Positions 7,991 to 16,542 of a stretch of 64,000 bases of DNA are shown one piece after another. The DNA is from Pseudoruegeria aquimaris (GTDB lineage Bacteria; Pseudomonadota; Alphaproteobacteria; Rhodobacterales; Rhodobacteraceae), in NCBI RefSeq assembly GCF_900172235.1, contig NZ_FWFQ01000020.1, positions 1 to 64,000 of the forward strand, read 5' to 3'. Below the pieces are notes generated by a model. That model had not been told where the DNA came from. It made no database searches and saw only the letters and a program-made list of their open reading frames with translations. Each line of letters starts with the position of its first letter. Positions within the stretch are counted from its first letter, which is position 1. Both the position numbers and the translations under genes were made by a program.

Positions 7991-9087
7991 TGGTCGTGCA
8001 CCTGTCCGGCCAGAGCCTTGCCGCTGTCGGCATCGAAGATGCGCACCAGATGCGGCGGAATGGTGAAGCGGGCCTTGCCGTCCATGGCGAGGCTGCGGCC
8101 GATGGTTTCGGCCCGGATCACGAAAGGTTTCTCACCCAGCGTGGCGTGAACGAGCGCTTCGGAGCCCAGCGTCTCCACGAGATCGACATCCACTGCCACC
8201 CCGGCCCCGTCCTCGGTGGTGAGTGTCACGAATTCCGGGCGGATGCCGAGGGTCACGATGCGGCCGGATTGTCCGCGCAGCTCCGGAAGATCGGCGATCT
8301 CGAGGCTCTGCCCACCGAATTCGGCGCGCGGGCCGGTGTCGCCGGCCACGACCTTGGCCGTCACCATGTTCATCGGCGGCGAACCGAGGAAGCCGGCCAC
8401 GAAGGTGTTGGCGGGATTGAGAAACAGATCCATCGGCGAGCCGATCTGCTCGATCCGGCCGTCGTTCATAACCACGATCCGGTCGGCCAGCGTCATCGCC
8501 TCCACCTGGTCGTGGGTCACGTAGATCGAGGTGGCGCCGAGCCGCTTGTGCAGGCGCTTGATCTCGGCGCGCATCTGCGTGCGCAGCTTCGCATCGAGGT
8601 TGGACAGCGGCTCATCGAAGAGGAAGACCTTGGGCTGGCGCACGATGGCCCGCCCCATGGCGACCCGCTGGCGCTGGCCGCCGGACAGATCCGCCGGGCG
8701 GCGCTCAAGATACTCGGTGAGGCCGAGGATCCCGCTGACTTCCTTCACCGCCGCGGCGATCTCGTCCTTCCGGGTCTTGCGGATGCGCAGACCGAAGGCG
8801 ATGTTGTCGGCGACGTTCAGGTGCGGGTAGAGCGCGTAGTTCTGGAACACCATCGCCACGTCCCGATCCTTGGGCGCGATGCTGTTCATCACGGTACCGT
8901 CGATGGTGAGCGTGCCGTCGGAAATCTCCTCCAGCCCCGCGATCATGCGAAGCGTCGTGGATTTGCCGCAACCAGAGGGCCCCACGAGCACCACGAATTC
9001 GCCCGGAGTGACCTCCAGATCGATTCCATGAACAACCTGAAGCCCTCCATAGGCTTTCACGATGTGATCCAGGCGAACACCGGACAT
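7987..9087 (-). CDS. ABC importer ATPase, AlgS/UgpC/MalK-like
   Basis: 366 residues. Walker A is GPSGCGKST (36-44), the Q-loop FQNYALYP begins at 81, the signature LSGGQ is at 134-138, Walker B FLFDEP at 155-160, and a TOBE-type regulatory C-terminus follows. It energises the importer as a homodimer. The ATG at 9087 has GGGAGGAGAATGGA in front; translation further upstream runs into the promoter region. It is the first gene of the minus-strand operon, and its promoter region contains two copies of the palindromic operator. Confidence 0.9.
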   Translation of the reverse strand: MSGVRLDHIVKAYGGLQVVHGIDLEVTPGEFVVLVGPSGCGKSTTLRMIAGLEEISDGTLTIDGTVMNSIAPKDRDVAMVFQNYALYPHLNVADNIAFGLRIRKTRKDEIAAAVKEVSGILGLTEYLERRPADLSGGQRQRVAMGRAIVRQPKVFLFDEPLSNLDAKLRTQMRAEIKRLHKRLGATSIYVTHDQVEAMTLADRIVVMNDGRIEQIGSPMDLFLNPANTFVAGFLGSPPMNMVTAKVVAGDTGPRAEFGGQSLEIADLPELRGQSGRIVTLGIRPEFVTLTTEDGAGVAVDVDLVETLGSEALVHATLGEKPFVIRAETIGRSLAMDGKARFTIPPHLVRIFDADSGKALAGQVHDQ

Positions 9088-9167
9088 TCCATTCTCCTCC
9101 CTGCGGCCCGCAACCGGCCGCGTGCTGATTGCCCCTAGGCTTGACGAAAAAAAGCGATACGTCAATA

Positions 9168-9179
9168 CTTGTATACAAG
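9168..9179. promoter_or_regulatory. Operator, perfect palindrome CTTGTATACAAG
   Basis: A perfect 12-bp palindrome in the divergent intergenic region. On the minus strand it directly abuts a TTGACG -35-like element (9160-9165 read leftwards). The core TTGTATACAA has the T-N-G-T/A-C-N-A half-site layout of FadR-type GntR regulators, so the adjacent GntR protein is the likely ligand. Confidence 0.7.
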
Positions 9180-9192
9180 AAAGAATACTACG

Positions 9193-9204
9193 ATGGTATG
9201 CAAG
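9193..9204. promoter_or_regulatory. Second, imperfect operator copy
   Basis: ATGGTATGCAAG matches the palindrome at 9 of 12 positions, and its centre is 25 bp from the first site. It lies on the GntR-gene side, so it could mediate autoregulation or cooperative binding. Confidence 0.5.
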
Positions 9205-9315
9205 TGGCCGAGACATCTTGAGAGTCTTCGGAAAATCAGGCCACAACCTCACCGGCTCCGGGGGGTGGAACGCCACGGGCCCTAGGGTTAAGTGGTGAGC
9301 GGAAAGGGAAGGAAC

Positions 9316-10008
9316 ATGGCGAACGCAGGAACGGCTCAGAAGGCGCGCAGCAGCGTGGATCGAATCGTGGAGCGGCTCTACGACGACATCCGCCACATGC
9401 GCCTGCTGCCGGGGACGCGCATCTCCGAGACGGACATCGCCGCGCAGTTCGGCGTCTCGCGCCAACCGGTGCGCGATGCCTTCAATCGCCTTGCCAACAT
9501 GGATCTGATCATCGTGCGCCCGAAGAAGGCGACCGAGGTCAAGAAATTTTCCGTTGCTGCCATCGAGCGCTCCCGCTTCGTGCGGGCCTCCGTCGAGAAG
9601 GAAGTGCTGCGGCTGGCGGCGCAACGCTGCACGGAAGCCGATGGTTTCCTGCTCGATTCGTGCATATCCCTGCAACACAAGGCGATGTCCGAAGGCGACA
9701 ACGCGGGTTTCACGCAGCTCGACTACGAGTTCCACAAGACCCTCTGCGATATTGCGCGCGTGCCATATGCCTTCGACGTCATTCGCGGTGAGAAGGAAAA
9801 GGTGGACAGGCTCTGCATGCTCCAGCTCTCCAAGGAGAACCGGATGCCGCAACTTGTGGAAGATCACGAAGCCATCGCAGAGGCGGTGAAGGCCGGCGAT
9901 CCGGAGGCCGCCGCCGCGGCCGGCGCCACCCACCTGTCACGCCTCGACGACACCATCGCGGCGATCCGAATCACGAGCGCCGCCTACTTCGACGACAGCG
10001 AAGACTGA
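9316..10008 (+). CDS. GntR family regulator, FadR subfamily (FCD domain)
   Basis: 230 residues. A winged HTH lies at about 10-75 (DIRHMRLLPGTRISETDIAA, then FGVSRQPVRDAF). An FCD effector domain follows, with its usual Asp/His ligands in DYEFHKTL, EDHEAI and THLSRLDD. AAGGGAAGGAAC precedes the ATG at 9316; a GTG at 9292 is less likely. FadR-type regulators of uronate pathways (AlgO, UxuR/ExuR) are usually repressors released by a pathway acid. It sits between the two uronate operons, both of which carry the same palindrome. Confidence 0.88.
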   Translation: MANAGTAQKARSSVDRIVERLYDDIRHMRLLPGTRISETDIAAQFGVSRQPVRDAFNRLANMDLIIVRPKKATEVKKFSVAAIERSRFVRASVEKEVLRLAAQRCTEADGFLLDSCISLQHKAMSEGDNAGFTQLDYEFHKTLCDIARVPYAFDVIRGEKEKVDRLCMLQLSKENRMPQLVEDHEAIAEAVKAGDPEAAAAAGATHLSRLDDTIAAIRITSAAYFDDSED

Positions 10009-10050
10009 CCCCTCTCCACCCGCCCAAATGATCGAGAAGACACCAGCAAG

Positions 10051-10073
10051 GCCGCCCCCTCCGGGCGGCTTTT
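10051..10073 (+). terminator. Rho-independent terminator of the GntR gene
   Basis: GCCGCCC (10051-10057) pairs with GGGCGGC (10063-10069) around CCTCC and is followed by TTTT. It lies 43 bases after the GntR stop. Confidence 0.8.
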
Positions 10074-10155
10074 CTGCTGTCTACCAAGCACCCCCCCAAG
10101 GCCGCGCAGGCGGCGGCTCCAGGCCGAAAAAGTTGATGTTCAGGTGGAAATTTTT

Positions 10156-10179
10156 CTTGTATGCAAGTTTGGATACAAG
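10156..10179. promoter_or_regulatory. Two adjacent operator copies
   Basis: CTTGTATGCAAG (10156-10167, 11 of 12 matches) and TTTGGATACAAG (10168-10179, 10 of 12) lie end to end, upstream of the TRAP operon. A tandem pair about 150 bp upstream of a third copy suggests cooperative binding or looping. Confidence 0.65.
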
Positions 10180-10309
10180 CATGATGCCGCCTAGCGAAGC
10201 TCTGCCCGACAGGCTCCGCTGCCTTGCTGAACCTGCGCCATCGAGGAGGAGGTGCCAGAGCCGCACGGCCGCCATCGGCCGGGGCAATGAACTTTTTTCT
10301 TGGCGCATA

Positions 10310-10321
10310 CTTGGATACTAG
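10310..10321. promoter_or_regulatory. Promoter-proximal operator copy
   Basis: CTTGGATACTAG matches 10 of 12 positions of the palindrome and lies 5 bases before the TACAAT -10-like element. Occupancy would block RNA polymerase, consistent with repression by the GntR protein. Confidence 0.6.
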
Positions 10322-10395
10322 CATACTACAATAGCCGGCGCGACGGGGCCGATCAGATCCCGCTTCGCCGGAACGTCATCACCGGGAGGAAAACG

Positions 10396-11382
10396 ATGAA
10401 CGTATTTACCAAGATCAAACTGACCGCGACGGCGGCCACGCTTTCCCTGACATGCGCCGCGACGGGCGCTCTCGCGCTCGACATGCGCGGCTGGAACATC
10501 CACGTGGAGGACTACCCCGTCTCCATCGCCATGGAATCCTTCATCGCCGAAGTGGCCGAGAAGACCGGCGGCGAAGTGACCGGCAAGATCTACCACAACG
10601 GCGTGCTGGGCTCGCAGCCCGACGCCATCGAGCAGGTGCGCCTCGGGGTCATCGACTTCGGCGAATTCAGCCTCGGGCCGATGGGTCAGTCCGTGCCGGA
10701 GACCAACGTCGTCTCGCTGCCCTTCATCTTCCCCTCCATCCCGGAGATGTACAAGATGATGGACGGCGAAGTGGGCGAGGCCATCGGCAAGGGCATGATC
10801 GCCAAGGGCATCGTGCCGCTGGGCTGGTATGACGCCGGCGCGCGCTCCTTCTACAACTCGGTGCGCCCGATCAACACGCCCGCCGACGTGGAAGGCCTGA
10901 AGGTGCGCGTGATGAGCAACGACCTCTTCGTGAAGATGGTGGAAGCCATGGACGGCAACGCCACCCCGATGGCCTTTGCCGAGGTCTACCAGTCGATCAA
11001 GACCGGCGTCGTGGACGGCGCGGAGAACAACCCGCCCTCCTACGAGTCCACCAACCACTACGAAGTGGCGAAATACTACTCGCTCACCGAGCACCTGATC
11101 ATCCCGGAATGCCTCTGCATGAGCCTGAAGACCTGGGAGAAGCTCACCCCCGAGCAGCAGGAGATCGTGATGGCCGCGGGCCGCAAGAGCGCCGAACTGC
11201 AGCGCAAGCTGTGGCAGGAGCGCGAAGCGGCGAGCCTTGAGAAGGTTCAGGCCGGCGGCACGATCATCAACACGATCGCCGACAAGGCCCCGTTCCAGGC
11301 TGCGATGGCCCCGGTCTACGAAGCCTTCCTGGCCGAGAACCCGGATCTGAAGCCGATCGTCGACCTGATCCAGGGCAACTGA
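10396..11382 (+). CDS. TRAP transporter solute-binding protein, DctP family
   Basis: 328 residues. A signal peptide ends near ALA (about residue 26). The DctP fold shows KVRVM, whose Arg normally clamps the substrate carboxylate, and a GAENNPPSYES segment common in sugar-acid-binding members. GGGAGGAAAACG precedes the ATG at 10396. It delivers an acid ligand to the DctQM permease encoded next. Because the operon ends in KDG kinase and carries the palindromic operators, a monomeric uronate or keto-deoxy acid is the likely ligand. The exact sugar acid cannot be read from sequence. Confidence 0.87.
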   Translation: MNVFTKIKLTATAATLSLTCAATGALALDMRGWNIHVEDYPVSIAMESFIAEVAEKTGGEVTGKIYHNGVLGSQPDAIEQVRLGVIDFGEFSLGPMGQSVPETNVVSLPFIFPSIPEMYKMMDGEVGEAIGKGMIAKGIVPLGWYDAGARSFYNSVRPINTPADVEGLKVRVMSNDLFVKMVEAMDGNATPMAFAEVYQSIKTGVVDGAENNPPSYESTNHYEVAKYYSLTEHLIIPECLCMSLKTWEKLTPEQQEIVMAAGRKSAELQRKLWQEREAASLEKVQAGGTIINTIADKAPFQAAMAPVYEAFLAENPDLKPIVDLIQGN

Positions 11383-11403
11383 TCCGCTTTCACTTCGTGG
11401 CGA

Positions 11404-11419
11404 AGCCCGGCAGCGGGCT
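11404..11419 (+). other. Short stem-loop after the TRAP binding-protein gene
   Basis: AGCCCG pairs with CGGGCT around GCAG in the 73-base gap before the small permease gene. No T tract follows. It probably limits readthrough or stabilises the binding-protein message. Confidence 0.4.
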
Positions 11420-11455
11420 CCGCCTTTCCCGTTCCCCTTCACCTGGAGATCGCGC

Positions 11456-11986
11456 GTGACCGCTGAACCGCTTTTCGTGCGCCGGATCGAGCGCCTGCTC
11501 GACCTGATCTGCTCCCTCTGCACCCTCGTCGCCTCGCTGGCGCTGGTGCTGCTGATCGTCACCTTCGGCTGGCTCGTCTTCGGGCGCTACGTTCTGAACG
11601 TGACCCCGACCTGGGTCGAGCAGCTGGCGCTGCTGCTGATCTGCTACATCGCCTTTCTCGGCGCCGCGGCCGGCGTCCATGAAGACAGCCACATCGGCGT
11701 GAGCCTCTTTCGCGACATGCTCCCCGCCCCTGCCCAGAAGCTGCTCTTGATACTGATCGACCTCGCACTCGCCGGCTTCGGCGCCGTGATGCTGGTGGCC
11801 GGGATCAGCCTCATGCAGTTCGGCGCCGACACGATGCTGCCGATGCTGAACATCCCCGAGAGCGTGCGCACGCTGGCGATCACCTCGCTGGGCGGGCTGC
11901 TCATCCTGTTTGCCGGCACCCGCGGCCTTCTGCGCATCTTCCGCTTCCGCGCCTGGGCGCCGGACCACTCCATCAAGGAAACCTGA
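11456..11986 (+). CDS. TRAP transporter small permease, DctQ family
   Basis: 176 residues with four membrane segments and the conserved WVEQLALLLICYIAFLGAAA region. The GTG start at 11456 has GGAG about 8 bases upstream, and no ATG is suitably placed. It is the small membrane subunit that joins the binding protein and the DctM channel. It is followed after 2 bases by the large permease gene. Confidence 0.87.
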   Translation: MTAEPLFVRRIERLLDLICSLCTLVASLALVLLIVTFGWLVFGRYVLNVTPTWVEQLALLLICYIAFLGAAAGVHEDSHIGVSLFRDMLPAPAQKLLLILIDLALAGFGAVMLVAGISLMQFGADTMLPMLNIPESVRTLAITSLGGLLILFAGTRGLLRIFRFRAWAPDHSIKET

Positions 11987-11988
11987 GC

Positions 11989-13269
11989 GTGGGACTTCTC
12001 ATTCTTCTCGGCACCTTCGCCGTCGGCGTCGTGATCGGCGCCCCCGTCGCCTTCGCCATGGGCATCGCCGCAGCCGCGGCCTTCTGGTTCGAGGGCTTTC
12101 CGATGCTGATCACCTTCCAGCGGGCCACTGCCGGCGTGTCGGTGTTTTCGCTGCTGGCGATTCCCTTCTTCGTCTTCGCCGGCGAGATCATGCTCCACGG
12201 CGGCATCGCCAAGCGGCTCGTCACGCTCGCCAGCGCGCTGGTCGGGCACCTGAAGGGCGGGCTGGCGATGGTCAACATCTTCTCGTCCATGCTGTTCGGC
12301 GGCATTTCCGGCTCCGCCGTGGCCGACATCTCGGCGCTGGGTTCGCTTCTCGTGCCGGTGATGAAGGAACGCGGCTACCGGCCGGATTTCGCGGTGAACG
12401 TCACGGTCACCAGCTCGATCGCCGGGATCGTGATCCCGCCCAGCCACAACATGATCATCTTCGCCGTGGCGGCCGGGGGCGGCATCAGCGTCTCCAAGCT
12501 GTTCCTGGCGGGCGTTCTGCCCGGTGTCCTGATGTGCTGCGCGCTGGCCGTGGCGGCCTGGATCCTGTCGATCAAGCACAACTACCCGGCGGAGCCCTTC
12601 CCCGGCTGGGCCGTGGTGGGCCGCGCCGCGCTCGACGCGGTGCCGGGCTTCTTCACCGCCGTGATCATCGTGGGCGGCACGCTTTCGGGCATCTTCACCG
12701 TCACCGAATCCGGTGCCTTCGGCGCGATCTACGCTGTGCTTCTGACGAAGTTCTACTACCGCAGCCTGCCCTACGCGGCGTTCCGGGCGGCGGTGATCGG
12801 CGCGGTGAAAACCACCGCCATGGTGATGATCCTGATCGCCTTCGCCAGTTCCTTCGCCTATCTCCTCGCGCTCTACCAGGTGCCCGAGAAGCTCAGCCGC
12901 GGGCTGGTGACGATCTCCGACAACCCGATCATGATCCTGCTGATGATCAACGTGATCCTGCTGATCCTCGGCATGATCATGGACATGGCGGCGCTGATCC
13001 TGATCTGCACGCCGATCTTCCTGCCGATCGCCAAGGGGCTGGGCATGGATCCGACGCAGTTCGGGATCATGATGCTGATCAACCTCGGCATCGGGCTGTG
13101 CACCCCGCCGGTAGGCACCTGCCTGTTCGTTGGCTGCGCGGTTGGCAAAATCAAGATCGAGGAAGCGCTGAAGTCCATCTGGCCCTTCTACCTCGCCATC
13201 CTCGCCGCTCTCGTGCTCGTCACCTACGTTCCGGCGGTCTCGCTGTGGCTGCCGTCGATCCTTGAGTAG
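11989..13269 (+). CDS. TRAP transporter large permease, DctM family
   Basis: 426 residues with about 12 membrane segments and the typical SSMLFGGISGSAVADISALG and GLCTPPVGTCLF signatures of the sodium-coupled DctM subunit. It uses a GTG start. Its last 8 bases overlap the start of the MATE gene, so the two are probably translated together. Confidence 0.9.
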   Translation: MGLLILLGTFAVGVVIGAPVAFAMGIAAAAAFWFEGFPMLITFQRATAGVSVFSLLAIPFFVFAGEIMLHGGIAKRLVTLASALVGHLKGGLAMVNIFSSMLFGGISGSAVADISALGSLLVPVMKERGYRPDFAVNVTVTSSIAGIVIPPSHNMIIFAVAAGGGISVSKLFLAGVLPGVLMCCALAVAAWILSIKHNYPAEPFPGWAVVGRAALDAVPGFFTAVIIVGGTLSGIFTVTESGAFGAIYAVLLTKFYYRSLPYAAFRAAVIGAVKTTAMVMILIAFASSFAYLLALYQVPEKLSRGLVTISDNPIMILLMINVILLILGMIMDMAALILICTPIFLPIAKGLGMDPTQFGIMMLINLGIGLCTPPVGTCLFVGCAVGKIKIEEALKSIWPFYLAILAALVLVTYVPAVSLWLPSILE

Positions 13270-14632
13270 CGGCGGGCCGGCCGGCCCCGCAACGACCTGG
13301 CAGGGCCTTCTGGCCCTGACATGGCCCATGACCCTGCGGGCGATGATGTTGCACGGCATCGTCGTCATCGATGCCTACCTCGTATCGGCGCTCGGTGAAG
13401 CAGCGCTTGCGGCGATGGGGCTGGCGAGCGCCATCGCCGGCCTGCTGCTGGGGGCACAGGCCGCTTTCGCCAATGCCGGACAGATCCTCGTGGCGCAGGC
13501 GTTCGGCTCCGGCCGCGCGCTTGCGCAGCAGACGGTCTTCCGCACCAACCTCCTGATCAGCGCAGGCGTCTGCCTGCTCGGGCTCACCATCGTGAGCCTC
13601 GTTGCCGGCCCGGTTCTTCGGGCCTCCGGCCAATCCGAAGCGATCCAGGGCGCGGCCCAAACCTACCTGACCATTTTCGCGCTGGTGGTGATCGCCGAAG
13701 CCCTCGGCCAGAGCCTCTCGGCGCATTTCACCGGCTGCGGGCGCACGCGCATCCCCTTCTACAGCTACCTGCTGACCCTGCCCGTCAACGTGGCCGTCAG
13801 CTACGCGCTGATCCACGGGATCGGCCCCCTGCCCGCCCTCGGCCTCGCCGGGGCCGCCTGGGGCAGCGCGGTGGCGGCGCTGCTGCGCGCCGGCTACCTC
13901 GCGGCCTTCGCTTTGGGCGACCTGCGCAGGTGGCCACGCGGCGCCGGATACGAAGGCGGAAGCCTTCGCCGCGCCCTGACGCGCAACCTCGCCTTCTCCA
14001 GCCCCGTGGCGGCAACCTTCTTCAGCGCGCAGGCCTCGGCCAGCGTCTGCATGCTGATCTACGCGCGCTACGACCTCTACCAGTTCGCCGCCCTCACGTT
14101 GATCCTGCCGTGGATCCACGTGGCAGGCACCTTCGGCATGTCCTGGGCGCAGGCGACGGGGGTGACGGTGGCGCAGCTGCTGGGGCAGGGCATTCGCGGA
14201 GAGCGGCTGTCGGCCTTTCTGCGGGTGGCCTTCCGGGGCGCGATGATCGCCGCCTGCCTCGTGGCCACCGCCTACGGCGTCATCGTCCTGTCCGCCGGAT
14301 GGATCTACGGCGATCTCCAGCCGCAAACCCGCGCGGCGCTTCTGAGCTTTCTGCCGGTGCTGCTGCTTCTGCCATGGCCCAAGAACTCCAACGCGATCTG
14401 CGGCAACTCCCTGCGCGCCGGTGGCGAGACCGTCTACGTCATGGCGCTGTTTCTGTGGTCCCAATGGCTGTTCAAGGTGCCACTGACGGCGCTCGTCGTG
14501 CTGGTGCTTCAGTGGCCCGCCGGCTGGGCGCTAGCCATTCTGCTCGGCGAGGAACTGGTGAAATTCGCGCCCTTCCACCTGCGCCTCAAACGCGGACGCT
14601 GGCGCGACCCCGACAGGGCGGGGGCCGGTTGA
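13262..14632 (+). CDS. MATE family efflux transporter
   Basis: 456 residues with 12 predicted membrane segments. The halves are related by the usual MATE pattern, including MTLRAMMLHGIVVIDAYLVS and an internal repeat that begins near residue 240. A TTG start at 13262 overlaps the dctM end by 8 bases. MATE proteins export cationic compounds with Na+ or H+. A member inside a uronate uptake operon is unexpected; it might relieve toxic keto-acid intermediates or be only a passenger. Confidence 0.8.
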   Translation: MSSGGPAGPATTWQGLLALTWPMTLRAMMLHGIVVIDAYLVSALGEAALAAMGLASAIAGLLLGAQAAFANAGQILVAQAFGSGRALAQQTVFRTNLLISAGVCLLGLTIVSLVAGPVLRASGQSEAIQGAAQTYLTIFALVVIAEALGQSLSAHFTGCGRTRIPFYSYLLTLPVNVAVSYALIHGIGPLPALGLAGAAWGSAVAALLRAGYLAAFALGDLRRWPRGAGYEGGSLRRALTRNLAFSSPVAATFFSAQASASVCMLIYARYDLYQFAALTLILPWIHVAGTFGMSWAQATGVTVAQLLGQGIRGERLSAFLRVAFRGAMIAACLVATAYGVIVLSAGWIYGDLQPQTRAALLSFLPVLLLLPWPKNSNAICGNSLRAGGETVYVMALFLWSQWLFKVPLTALVVLVLQWPAGWALAILLGEELVKFAPFHLRLKRGRWRDPDRAGAG

Positions 14633-14693
14633 CACCATGCACGCCACCGCGTTCATATCTGCCAAGCAAACACCGGGCGAAAGAGGAACGACC

Positions 14694-15455
14694 ATGCCGA
14701 CGGCACTTCGGACGCCCCATTCGCACCCGGCCACCCAAAGCGCCGCCGGGCGGCTGCCGGCCCTCGACATCGCCCGCACCCTCGCGATCATCGCCATGGT
14801 CATCTTCCACTTCGCCCGCGATCTGGAGATATTCGGCCTCGCGCCGCCGGGCATGACGCTCCAGGGCGGCTGGGTGCTTGCGTCGCGGCTGATCGCAGGC
14901 AGCTTCCTCGTGCTCTCGGGCATCAGCCTCGTGCTGGCCCACGGCGCGGGGATCCGCTGGCCGGCCTTCCGCGCCCGCGCCCTGCGCATCGGCGCGGCGG
15001 CAGCCCTCGTGAGCCTGGCCACGCTGATCGCGGTGCCGTCGGATTTCATCTATTTCGGCATCCTGCACGCCATCCTCGCCGCCAGCCTGCTCGGCGTCTG
15101 GCTCGCCCCGCGCCCGCCGCTGCACGCCGCGCTTGCCGCTGTGGCCGTGATCCTGCTCTGGCTCTGGGTCGGCAAGAGCCTCGAATTGCCCCAGGCGCTC
15201 AGCTTCACGGGCCTTCTGGCCTTTCCCCGGCCTACGCTGGATTTCATCCCGCTTCTTCCGTGGCTTGCGCCCTTCTTTGCCGGCATGGCAGCCGCGAAAT
15301 GGCTGCGCATCGCCGACTGGCCGCGCCGCGCGCCCGGCGCGCTCGGCCATGCTCTGGCCTGGCCCGGCCGCCACGCGCTGGCGATCTACCTGCTGCACCA
15401 ACCCATCCTCGTGGCCGCGCTCTGGATCGCGATCCAGCTGTTTCTGCGGCCCTGA
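14694..15455 (+). CDS. DUF1624 / HGSNAT-like membrane acyltransferase
   Basis: 253 residues with about seven membrane segments. RLPALDIARTLAIIAMVIFH at the start is the heparan-alpha-glucosaminide N-acetyltransferase-like signature. The ATG at 14694 has GAGGAACGACC in front; the ATG at 14637 has no clear site. Relatives transfer acetyl groups across the membrane onto sugars. Its position between MATE and KDG kinase genes ties it to the uronate operon, but no substrate can be assigned. Confidence 0.75.
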   Translation: MPTALRTPHSHPATQSAAGRLPALDIARTLAIIAMVIFHFARDLEIFGLAPPGMTLQGGWVLASRLIAGSFLVLSGISLVLAHGAGIRWPAFRARALRIGAAAALVSLATLIAVPSDFIYFGILHAILAASLLGVWLAPRPPLHAALAAVAVILLWLWVGKSLELPQALSFTGLLAFPRPTLDFIPLLPWLAPFFAGMAAAKWLRIADWPRRAPGALGHALAWPGRHALAIYLLHQPILVAALWIAIQLFLRP

Positions 15456-15479
15456 CCTTTTGCACGACCGGAGTTCCCG

Positions 15480-16406
15480 ATGCCTTCCAGCAAACGCCCC
15501 ATCCGAAAGATCGCCTGCGTCGGCGAGGTGATGATCGAACTGATCGCCTCCGCCGACGGCACCGCCCGCCTCGGCGTCGCCGGAGACACGTTCAACACGG
15601 CCGTCTACCTTGCGCGAGGGCTGCGCGGCACCGGCGCGCGGGTCTCCTACGTCACCGCGCTCGGGCAGGATCCCTACTCGGGCCGCATCCTTTCGGCGAT
15701 CGAGAGCCACGGCATCGGCACCGAGGCGATCGAGCGGCGCGCCGACATGATGCCGGGTCTCTACGCGATCGACACCGACGAACACGGTGAGCGTTCCTTC
15801 AGCTACTGGCGCTCCGCCTCGGCTGCGCGCACGCTCTTCTCCGAGCCCTGCACCGTGCCGCTCGCGCGGCTGGACGAGTTCGATCTCGTGCTGCTCTCGG
15901 GCATCTCCATGGCCATCCTGCCGCCGGAAGTCCGTGCGGCGATCCTCGACTGGGCGGAGCGCTTCTCGGCGGCCGGCGGAACGCTGGCCTATGACAGCAA
16001 CCATCGCCCCCGCCTATGGGAAGATGCCGACACCGCCCGCGCGGTGAACGCAGCCATGTGGGCGCGGGCCGACATCGCGCTGCCTTCGGTGGACGACGAA
16101 ATGGCGCTCTACGGCGATGCCGACGCCGACGCGGTGGTGGCCCGGCTGAAGGGCTACGGCGTGTCGCGCGGGGCGCTCAAGCGCGGTGCCGAAGGCCCGC
16201 TCGATCTGGCGAGCGGCGCAACCCCTGAAGGGCTTCCGCAAGTTGAGCGGGTGATCGACAGCACCGCCGCAGGCGACAGTTTCAACGCCGGCTTCCTCGC
16301 CGCCGTCGCCAAGGGGCGCAGCGATCTGGAAGCCGCCCATGACGGCCATTGCCTCGCGGCGAAGGTGATCTGCCACCGCGGCGCGATCATCCCCGAAGAG
16401 GCCTGA
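15480..16406 (+). CDS. kdgK: 2-keto-3-deoxygluconate kinase (PfkB family)
   Basis: 308 residues of the ribokinase/PfkB fold. The anion-hole and base motif STAAGDSFNAGF lies at 261-272, with Asp266 the likely catalytic base. VGEVMIEL near the N-terminus is typical of KDG kinases. It phosphorylates KDG to KDPG for the Entner-Doudoroff aldolase, completing the route begun by the lyase, KdgF and SDR of the opposite operon. KDPG aldolase itself is not in the window. The gene follows the DUF1624 gene by 24 bases. Confidence 0.87.
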   Translation: MPSSKRPIRKIACVGEVMIELIASADGTARLGVAGDTFNTAVYLARGLRGTGARVSYVTALGQDPYSGRILSAIESHGIGTEAIERRADMMPGLYAIDTDEHGERSFSYWRSASAARTLFSEPCTVPLARLDEFDLVLLSGISMAILPPEVRAAILDWAERFSAAGGTLAYDSNHRPRLWEDADTARAVNAAMWARADIALPSVDDEMALYGDADADAVVARLKGYGVSRGALKRGAEGPLDLASGATPEGLPQVERVIDSTAAGDSFNAGFLAAVAKGRSDLEAAHDGHCLAAKVICHRGAIIPEEA

Positions 16407-16495
16407 CTTCCGCTCGACACCGACCGGCGCCCCGACACGGGCTTCCGCTTGGTCACCCTTCGGAGCCGGTCGAAATCCCTTGCCTGCGGGCTGCC

Positions 16496-16513
16496 GTTGC
16501 ACAACCGTGCAAC
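16496..16513. promoter_or_regulatory. Perfect inverted repeat GTTGCACAACCGTGCAAC
   Basis: Seven-base arms GTTGCAC and GTGCAAC flank AACC, 30 bases upstream of the BetI_C-like gene and downstream of kdgK. The size and symmetry fit a TetR- or LacI-type operator. It does not resemble the CTTGTATACAAG motif. Confidence 0.6.
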
Positions 16514-16542
16514 AGCAGCCGCAGACAAAGGGGGGGAGTGGC

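Larger units (their letters stand above)
10074..10395 (+). promoter_or_regulatory. Long leader/promoter region of the TRAP operon
   Basis: No gene is visible between the GntR terminator and the TRAP binding-protein start. The stretch holds three palindrome-type operators (two adjacent at 10156-10179, one at 10310-10321) and a TACAAT -10-like hexamer at 10327-10332. The region around 10135-10180 is AT-rich against its surroundings. No convincing -35 at standard spacing was found. Confidence 0.55.
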
